Shown: one piece after another, positions 6,110-9,594 of the stretch | Layout: each line of letters starts with the position of its first letter | How positions within the stretch are numbered: position 1 is the stretch's first letter | Source: DASVCZ01 sp036381335 | GTDB taxonomy: Bacteria; Patescibacteriota; Microgenomatia; UBA1400; PJMF01 | Assembly (NCBI GenBank): GCA_036381335.1 | Contig: DASVCZ010000080.1 | Span: 1 to 9,594, forward strand | Reading direction: 5' to 3' | Length of the DNA stretch: 9,594 nucleotides | The notes under the pieces: generated by a model | Seen by the model: only the letters and a program-made list of their open reading frames with translations | What the model was told of the DNA's origin: nothing | Databases searched by the model: none | Program-made: the position numbers and the translations under genes

Positions 6110-6421
6110 ATGCAAGACCAACCTCTTCCACCAGCCGATAATCAGCAGCCACCTTCGAGCAACCAACCAGGGACAGTTATGTCCACTCAGCAGGTGGGTA
6201 AGTACACCATTCAAGTCATCAATAATAAATGTATCGGCGCCGCCAGCTGTGTAGCCATTGCTCCTGGCACTTTTAAATTAAATGAGCAAAATATTGCTGA
6301 AGTTATTTCTCAAACCGGTGATGCTCCTGATATTCAGTTGCTAGCTGGGCAAAGTTGCCCCACGGCTGCCATCGTCATTACCGATAACGAAACTGGTCAG
6401 CAAGTCTGGCCGATAGAATAG
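6110..6421 (+). CDS. Small ferredoxin with three cysteine ligands
   Basis: This is a single-cluster ferredoxin of the Pyrococcus D-type fold: KCIGAASCVAIAPGTF at 40-55 and AGQSCPTAAIVI at 79-90. The three visible cysteines are Cys41, Cys47 and Cys83. The position that is Asp or Cys in [4Fe-4S] relatives (three residues after the first Cys) is Ala here, so a [3Fe-4S] cluster or one with an outside ligand is expected. It presumably exchanges electrons with the reductase just upstream. The first 23 residues (MQDQPLPPADNQQPPSSNQP onward) are Pro/Gln-rich and not part of the fold. An in-frame ATG at 6179, preceded by AGGGA at good distance, would give an 80-residue protein of typical size. No Shine-Dalgarno site precedes ATG 6110. 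The longer form is listed, but the 6179 start may be the real one. Confidence 0.85.
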   Translation: MQDQPLPPADNQQPPSSNQPGTVMSTQQVGKYTIQVINNKCIGAASCVAIAPGTFKLNEQNIAEVISQTGDAPDIQLLAGQSCPTAAIVITDNETGQQVWPIE

Positions 6422-6422
6422 A

Positions 6423-6454
6423 TTAAGTGACTAAGTAATTAAGTAATAAAGTAG
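6423..6454 (+). repeat. Four tandem 8-bp AT-rich repeats (TTAAGTAA type)
   Basis: The units are TTAAGTGA, CTAAGTAA, TTAAGTAA and TAAAGTAG, directly after the ferredoxin stop and ending 7 nt before the ATG of the DsbA-like gene. The last unit contributes the AGG that may act as a weak ribosome-binding site. The same unit is found in the opposite orientation at 8839-8870. Confidence 0.75.
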
Positions 6455-6461
6455 GTCTTTT

Positions 6462-7100
6462 ATGAAAAATCTTCCGCTTTTAATCGGTACTATCGTTGGC
6501 ACTTTGATTTTAGTAATTGGAGTGGCCTTTTTCTTTTCTGGGAGTACCACCGAAACTACAGTTGACCAAGCGCTGTTAACTGACGGAGCTACTCACATTC
6601 GGGGTGCCGAAAATGCCAAAGTCACCATCGTTGAGTTCAGTGATTTGCAATGTCCCGCCTGTAAAGCGGCTTCGCCGCTGGTCAAGCAAGTACTCGCTCA
6701 AAACCCTGAGCAAGTCCGGTTGGTCTACCGTCATTTTCCATTGTTAAGTATCCATCCTTACGCCCAATTGGCCGCCCAAGCCAGTGAAGTAGCAGCTGAA
6801 GAGGGTAAGTTCTGGGAGATGCACGATAAACTTTTCGAAACCCAACAAGAGTGGTCTGGTCTTGGCTCACAAGATGAAGTCTTGGCTACATTTGAAACCT
6901 ACGCCGAGGAATTAGGAATTGACAAAGCTCGCTTTCGCGAGAGAATACAGTCAGAAGAAGTGAAACAAGCTGTGTCAAAAGATATCAGCTTAGCTGAAAG
7001 CTTAAATGTTAACAGTACACCCACCTTCTACGTTAATGGTTACAAAGTGCCTGCCCCCCAACAACTGCCAAGTGTGGTTGCTAAATATATACAAGAATAA
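6462..7100 (+). CDS. Membrane-anchored DsbA-like thiol-disulfide oxidoreductase
   Basis: DsbA-like proteins form or rearrange disulfide bonds in exported proteins outside the cytoplasmic membrane. The 212-residue protein starts with an uncleaved-looking anchor: a short positive N-terminus and a hydrophobic segment at about 5-26, with no lipobox. A linker follows, then a thioredoxin fold with VTIVEFSDLQCPACKAA, active site CPAC at 64-67. A helical insertion runs about 95-165 (EGKFWEMHDKLFETQQ, LGIDKARFRE). The cis-proline loop NSTPTFYVNG has Pro187 beside the active site. This matches the DsbA_2/thioredoxin_4 group common in Gram-positive bacteria and Patescibacteria. No DsbB or VKOR partner is in the window. 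The next gene also encodes a membrane-anchored protein, so the two may share a location. Only AGG within the octamer repeat offers a ribosome-binding site. Confidence 0.9.
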   Translation: MKNLPLLIGTIVGTLILVIGVAFFFSGSTTETTVDQALLTDGATHIRGAENAKVTIVEFSDLQCPACKAASPLVKQVLAQNPEQVRLVYRHFPLLSIHPYAQLAAQASEVAAEEGKFWEMHDKLFETQQEWSGLGSQDEVLATFETYAEELGIDKARFRERIQSEEVKQAVSKDISLAESLNVNSTPTFYVNGYKVPAPQQLPSVVAKYIQE

Positions 7101-7103
7101 TAT

Positions 7104-7121
7104 GTGTGAGCTTGCTCACAC
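7104..7121. promoter_or_regulatory. Perfect 18-bp inverted repeat (hairpin or operator)
   Basis: GTGTGAGCTTGCTCACAC is an uninterrupted palindrome with 8-bp arms and a central TT, starting 3 nt after the DsbA-like stop codon. Four T's follow three bases later, so it could be a weak intrinsic terminator or an mRNA-processing hairpin. It also contains TGTGA-N6-TCACA, the half-site arrangement bound by CRP/FNR-family regulators. Confidence 0.6.
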
Positions 7122-7142
7122 TACTTTTAAAGAGAGGGGCAT

Positions 7143-7667
7143 ATGAAAAAGGTACTTCCTTTTGTTTTTCCAGTAGCAGCACTCTTAATCGTGCTCTTTT
7201 TAGCCTATCGCTGGTATGGCCAACGTGTTGATCGCGTCGGTGATGTCGGCCCAGGTGGTGAAGGGGTCGAGATTGAAGAGTTAAGTGACGCCGAGCGTGA
7301 GGAAATCATGCGGGGCGCCGGCGACTATGAAACAGTCAACTTGACTGCTGGTGAAGGACAAACTGCCAGCGGCCGAGTTCGCTACGACGTTCAAGATGAG
7401 CGAGTTAGTTTTAGTGTCAGCGCTGACTTAGCTGACTTAGAAGCTGGCTTTTACCAAGTCTGGCTCAAGAGTCCTGACTCAGAAGCCATGACCAAGGCAT
7501 TTACCTTAGAAATGGGTAAAGGTGGGTACACCGGGACAGGGGCGGTTTCTGCTGACCAATTGCCATTAGAAGTGGTAGTCACCCGAGAGCTAAATGACGA
7601 CGATACGCCCGAAGATGTGGTCTTGCGAGCAACCATTGAAAAGCCCGCTGAGTCAAGTAATGAGTAA
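7143..7667 (+). CDS. Membrane-anchored protein of unknown function with an extracytoplasmic beta-rich domain
   Basis: I do not recognise a named family. The 174 residues begin with MKK and a hydrophobic segment at about 4-22, a signal anchor without a lipobox. A charged, Gly/Glu-rich linker follows (about 28-60). The rest, from about residue 62 to 168, alternates polar and hydrophobic residues as in a beta-sandwich. AGFYQVWLKSPDSEAMTKAF (101-120) resembles the YQVWL segment of RskA-type anti-sigma-factor C-terminal domains, but no sigma factor or N-terminal anti-sigma domain is present. The protein is cysteine-free and so is not an evident substrate of the neighbouring DsbA-like protein. A purine-rich GAGAGGGG ends 3 nt before the ATG, giving one of the better ribosome-binding sites here. 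The hairpin at 7104-7121 lies between the two genes and may make expression of this one partly independent. Confidence 0.72.
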   Translation: MKKVLPFVFPVAALLIVLFLAYRWYGQRVDRVGDVGPGGEGVEIEELSDAEREEIMRGAGDYETVNLTAGEGQTASGRVRYDVQDERVSFSVSADLADLEAGFYQVWLKSPDSEAMTKAFTLEMGKGGYTGTGAVSADQLPLEVVVTRELNDDDTPEDVVLRATIEKPAESSNE

Positions 7668-7689
7668 CAAATATGCCTGCTTTTCGTAC

Positions 7690-7717
7690 TTGATGTCTTT
7701 CTCGAGTATGCTAGGCT
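7690..7717 (+). promoter_or_regulatory. Possible promoter for the 70-residue protein gene
   Basis: TTGATG at 7690-7695 lies 16 bp from TAGGCT at 7712-7717, which is preceded by TGC as in an extended -10. The -10 hexamer itself matches the consensus at only three positions. Other AT-rich hexamers nearby (TATTAG, TAATAT) compete, so the exact start is uncertain. The 80-bp gap and following strong ribosome-binding site support an independent unit. Confidence 0.35.
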
Positions 7718-7735
7718 ATTAGTAGTAATATTAGA

Positions 7736-7742
7736 AAAGGAG
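7736..7742 (+). promoter_or_regulatory. Strong Shine-Dalgarno site
   Basis: AAAGGAG ends 5 nt before the ATG at 7748. It is the best Shine-Dalgarno match in the window and stands out because most other genes here have none. It fixes the start of the 70-residue gene and suggests high translation. Confidence 0.8.
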
Positions 7743-7747
7743 CCTCT

Positions 7748-7960
7748 ATGGCAGACCAGCCAGTTTCATATACCAACAAAAAAGGTCAGACTTACTACCT
7801 TCACACCAAAGAAGTCACTTTGAAAAATGGTCGCGTTCAACGCATCTACTACTTCGCCCGTGACGTCCGCGCCAACGAAGCAGTTATGGAAATGCCTGCT
7901 GCTTACCAAATCGTGGAAACCAAACGCACTGGGATGCCTGTGCTGAAGAAAAAAGCCTAA
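7748..7960 (+). CDS. Small conserved-looking protein of unknown function (70 residues)
   Basis: The 70-residue protein has no cysteines, no membrane segment and no signal peptide, and is basic. Its core, KKGQTYYLHTKEVTLKNGRV at 11-30 followed by QRIYYFARDVR, reads like a short three-stranded sheet with a pattern of Tyr, Lys and Gly. I have an impression of similar small proteins in Patescibacteria and some other bacteria, where they are annotated only as hypothetical. The C-terminus is Lys-rich (LKKKA). The gene stands alone: it has a strong Shine-Dalgarno site, a possible promoter, and an intrinsic terminator 20 nt after its stop. That layout suggests an abundant single-gene transcript. A nucleic-acid or ribosome-associated role would fit the charge, but nothing in the sequence proves it. 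Confidence 0.8.
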   Translation: MADQPVSYTNKKGQTYYLHTKEVTLKNGRVQRIYYFARDVRANEAVMEMPAAYQIVETKRTGMPVLKKKA

Positions 7961-7975
7961 ATTTAATTTTGAAAT

Positions 7976-8010
7976 AAAAACCCCCGTATCCAAAGTGGTA
8001 CGGGGTTTTT
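7976..8010 (+). terminator. Intrinsic terminator after the 70-residue protein gene
   Basis: CCCCGTA at 7982-7988 pairs with TACGGGG at 7999-8005; two more C-G pairs form across a bulged T, leaving an AAAGT loop. The stem is flanked by AAAAA on the left and TTTTT on the right. It should therefore stop transcription on the plus strand and could also act on the minus strand. Confidence 0.9.
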
Positions 8011-8043
8011 GGTTGACGACGATGGTATGATGACGGGACATAC

Positions 8044-8052
8044 TGATACTAT
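8044..8052 (+). promoter_or_regulatory. Extended -10 promoter element for the DUF59-rpiB-rpe unit
   Basis: TGA followed by TACTAT forms an extended -10 ending 7 nt before the ATG at 8060, so the mRNA would be leaderless. No Shine-Dalgarno site lies before that ATG. A second extended -10-like sequence, TGG plus TATGAT at 8023-8031, could provide an alternative start with a short leader. Confidence 0.5.
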
Positions 8053-8059
8053 CTAAATT

Positions 8060-8392
8060 ATGAAAATTTCAGAAGAACAAGTGTACGATCAGCTTAAAAC
8101 TGTCATCGACCCGGAACTCAAAATTGATATTGTCAGTTTAGGCTTGGTGTATGACGTGACCGTCCGTTGGGTGGAAGGCAAAAGTGGTCGCCGGCCAGTA
8201 GTGCACGTCTTGATGACGCTCACCACGCCCGGTTGCCCGCTAGCAGCGGTTTTTGAACCAATGACTAAAGAGGCCTTACGCGTGATTGAGGGGCTGGATG
8301 TGGAGCAAGACGTGAGTGTGGAGCTGACCTTTGACCCACCATGGGTTCCTGATATGATGTCAGAAGAGGCAAGAGCGGAGTTAGGACTATGA
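8060..8392 (+). CDS. DUF59/MIP18-family protein (SufT-like Fe-S maturation factor)
   Basis: DUF59 proteins help to mature iron-sulfur proteins in the cytoplasm; the bacterial stand-alone form is SufT, and PaaD and the N-terminus of some Mrp/ApbC proteins share the domain. The 110 residues carry the family marks: VIDPELKIDIVSLGLVYDV at 15-33, LTTPGCPLAAVFE at 54-66 with conserved Cys59, and the C-terminal ELTFDPPWVPDMMSEEAR at 88-105. That ending is characteristic of SufT/PaaD. Functionally it belongs with sufD, sufS and sufU about 4-8 kb upstream, although here it heads a unit with rpiB and an rpe-like gene. Its TGA overlaps the rpiB ATG (ATGA), which implies translational coupling. PaaD itself is unlikely because no phenylacetate genes are present. 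Confidence 0.9.
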   Translation: MKISEEQVYDQLKTVIDPELKIDIVSLGLVYDVTVRWVEGKSGRRPVVHVLMTLTTPGCPLAAVFEPMTKEALRVIEGLDVEQDVSVELTFDPPWVPDMMSEEARAELGL

Positions 8393-8841
8393 AAATATTT
8401 TTAGGCGCCGACCATGGCGGTTACGAACTCAAAGAAAAAGTGAAAACTTGGCTAACCGAATGGGGATACGAGTATGAGGATCTGGGCGCTCACCACTTAG
8501 ATCCGGCCGATGATTATCCCGAGTTCTCCTTTAAGGTGGCAGAGAAGGTGGCCCAGAATTCCGATTCGTTAGGCCTCTTGTTGTGCCGATCCGGCGGCGG
8601 TGTGACTATCGCTGCTAACAAAGTCAAAGGCATCAGAGCGGTGCCAGTTGCCTCTGAAAAAGAAGCCGAGCATGCCCGCGCGCATAACAACGCCAACGTC
8701 GTTTCCTTAGCTGGCGACTGGCTCACCGATGATGACGCTCAACAAATTGTAAAAACATTTCTCGACACCCCGTACACTCATGAAGAACGTCATCAACGAC
8801 GCCTTGATCAAATCTCAAAGTACGAACGGGAGAACACTTAA
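8389..8841 (+). CDS. rpiB: Ribose-5-phosphate isomerase B
   Basis: RpiB interconverts ribose 5-phosphate and ribulose 5-phosphate in the non-oxidative pentose phosphate pathway, needed to supply ribose for nucleotides. The 150-residue protein is of normal length for the RpiB/LacAB family. It starts MKIFLGADHGGYELK with Asp8 and His9, followed by DYPEF at 42-46. The anion-binding loop is LLLCRSGGGVTIAANKVKGIRAV, with catalytic Cys66. ARAHNNANVVSLAG supplies His99, and RHQRR at 134-138 gives phosphate-binding arginines. The CRSGGG loop differs from the CGTGIG of E. coli, but the cysteine is kept. LacA/LacB is unlikely because there is no lactose or galactose context. The start overlaps the DUF59 stop, and the stop codon itself is formed by the first unit of the 8-bp repeat at 8839. 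Confidence 0.93.
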   Translation: MKIFLGADHGGYELKEKVKTWLTEWGYEYEDLGAHHLDPADDYPEFSFKVAEKVAQNSDSLGLLLCRSGGGVTIAANKVKGIRAVPVASEKEAEHARAHNNANVVSLAGDWLTDDDAQQIVKTFLDTPYTHEERHQRRLDQISKYERENT

Positions 8842-8870
8842 TCACTCAATTACTTAATCACTTAATTACT
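8839..8870 (-). repeat. Four tandem 8-bp AT-rich repeats, inverted relative to 6423-6454
   Basis: The units are TAATCACT, CAATTACT, TAATCACT and TAATTACT, exactly four steps of 8 bp between rpiB and the epimerase gene. Read on the minus strand they are AGTRATTA units, the same family as at 6423-6454. The first unit contains the rpiB TAA stop, and the epimerase ATG follows 2 nt after the last one. Confidence 0.75.
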
Positions 8871-8872
8871 TT

Positions 8873-9529
8873 ATGAATTTGTATCCTTCCATCCTCGAAC
8901 CCTCCATTGAAGCAGCCCAACATGAAATTGTCTGGGCAGCCGGTTTTGACCAGATTAGAACCCTCCAAATAGATATCATTGATGGTCAGTTTGTAGATAA
9001 CGTGACTATTACTCCCAGTGATTTGCCTGCCATCGATTTCGACGACTTAGCCTGTGATCTGCACTTAATGACCGAAGAACCCCTGGACTATGTCTTTGAA
9101 TTAATCGAACATAAAGAATCCATCCCCACCCGAGCGGTGATTGCCCAAATAGAACGGATGAGTTCTCAATCAAGTTTTATAGAAACGGTCAAAAAAAATA
9201 ATTGGCAAGTCGGTCTGTCGTTGGATTTATTTTCACCTTTAGAAAGCATCGACGAAGACAGTTGGCGGCAGTTGGATATTGTTCAGTTAATGGCCATTGA
9301 AGCCGGTTTCCAAGGTCAAGATTTTAATGATCACGTCTACGAAAAAATTACCGAACTTAATCACTTAGAAAAATTGTACGGTCGAGATTGGGAAGTCATT
9401 ATTGACGGTGGTATCAAGCCGAAGCACGTACCACTTTTATCGGCAGCGGGTGTAGAAGGCATGGTGGTAGGCAGCGGTCTGTGGCAAGCCGATGACTTGC
9501 AGGAAGCTGTTTCCAAATATCTCCTCTAG
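8873..9529 (+). CDS. rpe: Ribulose-phosphate 3-epimerase-like protein (divergent)
   Basis: Rpe interconverts ribulose 5-phosphate and xylulose 5-phosphate; the 218-residue TIM barrel here is of family length. Recognisable blocks are YPSIL at 4-8, QIDIIDGQFVDNVTI at 32-46, CDLHLMTEEP at 61-70, VGLSLDLFSPLESI at 113-126, LMAIEAGFQGQDF at 139-151, EVIIDGGIK at 174-182 and GVEGMVVGSGLW at 193-204. Of the usual metal ligands, Asp34, His64 and Asp178 are present, but the first His is Gln32. The strands also drift from consensus (SLD for ALN, AIEAGF for SVNPGF). The fold is clear; the activity is less sure. It follows rpiB after an octamer repeat with no Shine-Dalgarno site, and the pairing of the two genes supports a pentose-phosphate role. 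Confidence 0.82.
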   Translation: MNLYPSILEPSIEAAQHEIVWAAGFDQIRTLQIDIIDGQFVDNVTITPSDLPAIDFDDLACDLHLMTEEPLDYVFELIEHKESIPTRAVIAQIERMSSQSSFIETVKKNNWQVGLSLDLFSPLESIDEDSWRQLDIVQLMAIEAGFQGQDFNDHVYEKITELNHLEKLYGRDWEVIIDGGIKPKHVPLLSAAGVEGMVVGSGLWQADDLQEAVSKYLL

Positions 9530-9558
9530 TTGTGAGACAAAGGTAGTTAGGATATAAA
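9530..9558 (+). promoter_or_regulatory. Sigma-70-type promoter at the end of the window
   Basis: TTGTGA at 9530-9535 and TATAAA at 9553-9558 are separated by exactly 17 bp. It starts at the last base of the epimerase-gene flank and would initiate near 9565, ahead of an ATG at 9579. Confidence 0.65.
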
Positions 9559-9578
9559 TAAGGGTGCATCTCGTACCT

Positions 9579-9594
9579 ATGAAAACTCACGTAT
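9579..9594 (+). CDS. Possible start of the next gene (cut by the window end)
   Basis: An ATG at 9579 opens a frame reading M-K-T-H-V before the sequence ends. It lies about 14 nt after the expected transcription start of the promoter at 9530-9558. No Shine-Dalgarno site is seen. Nothing can be said about the product; the call rests on position only. Confidence 0.3.

Noticed and set aside
8013..8031. TTGACG with TATGAT as a classical promoter
   Set aside because: The spacing is only 7 bp, far too short; TATGAT could act only as an extended -10 on its own.
7766..8041. Minus-strand open frame of 91 codons across the small-protein gene and terminator
   Set aside because: It runs through a strong intrinsic terminator and antisense to a gene with a clear Shine-Dalgarno site; no family features.
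6423..8870. CRISPR array or attachment sites built from the 8-bp repeats
   Set aside because: Units are contiguous 8-mers with no spacers, no cas genes or integrase are present, and the copies fit a short tandem repeat better.
1..9594. tRNA, rRNA, riboswitch, insertion sequence or replication origin
   Set aside because: I saw no cloverleaf, conserved rRNA blocks, transposase motifs with terminal repeats, or DnaA-box clusters.

Overview
The window looks like a compact bacterial genome segment, most plausibly from the Patescibacteria (Candidate Phyla Radiation). The reasons are very short or overlapping gene junctions, several starts without a Shine-Dalgarno site, a minimal Suf iron-sulfur system, shortened or degenerate versions of household enzymes (SufU, ribulose-phosphate epimerase), and small orphan membrane proteins. 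TGA works as a stop codon (sufS and the DUF59 gene end in it), which argues against the recoded Gracilibacteria/Absconditabacteria. The lineage is inferred; no rRNA or marker gene for placement is present.

Layout. 1-460: 3' end of a SufB/SufD-family gene, most like sufD. 494-1085: a Fic/Doc-type gene split by a frameshift. 1154-1849: a 231-residue unknown protein with its own promoter and a very basic tail. 1851-2465 (minus): rnhB (RNase HII). 2483-4104: sufS-sufU, overlapping by ATGA; sufS diverges from rnhB across only 17 bp. 4112-4771: a degenerate kinase-fold-like gene with foreign-looking codon use. 4779-5336: a YjjX/DUF84 inosine/xanthosine triphosphatase. 5375-6421: an FAD/NAD(P)H reductase and a small three-cysteine ferredoxin. 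6462-7667: a membrane-anchored DsbA-like thiol oxidoreductase and a membrane-anchored unknown protein, separated by a perfect hairpin. 7748-7960: a 70-residue conserved small protein with a strong Shine-Dalgarno site and a terminator. 8060-9529: DUF59/SufT-like protein, rpiB and an Rpe-like epimerase. 9530-9594: a promoter and possibly the first codons of another gene.

How it fits together. Iron-sulfur biogenesis is the main theme: SufD scaffold, SufS desulfurase, SufU sulfur acceptor and the SufT-like DUF59 protein. The reductase-ferredoxin pair is a client and may also supply electrons. Nucleotide-pool hygiene (YjjX), RNA removal from DNA (RNase HII) and two non-oxidative pentose-phosphate isomerases fill in the housekeeping. 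The cytoplasmic suf genes are interrupted by accessory-type genes (broken Fic, basic unknown protein, kinase-like gene), so this is a spot where cargo has entered a core locus.

Beyond the genes, three patterns stand out. Extended -10 elements (TGn followed by TACAAT or TACTAT) recur, three of them only 6-7 nt from the ATG as expected for leaderless mRNAs, and one pair apparently drives two divergent genes from overlapping hexamers. Period-8 AT-rich repeats occur at two gene junctions in opposite orientations. Period-7 AT-rich repeats occur in one junction and also, as an in-frame 21-bp tandem repeat, inside sufS.
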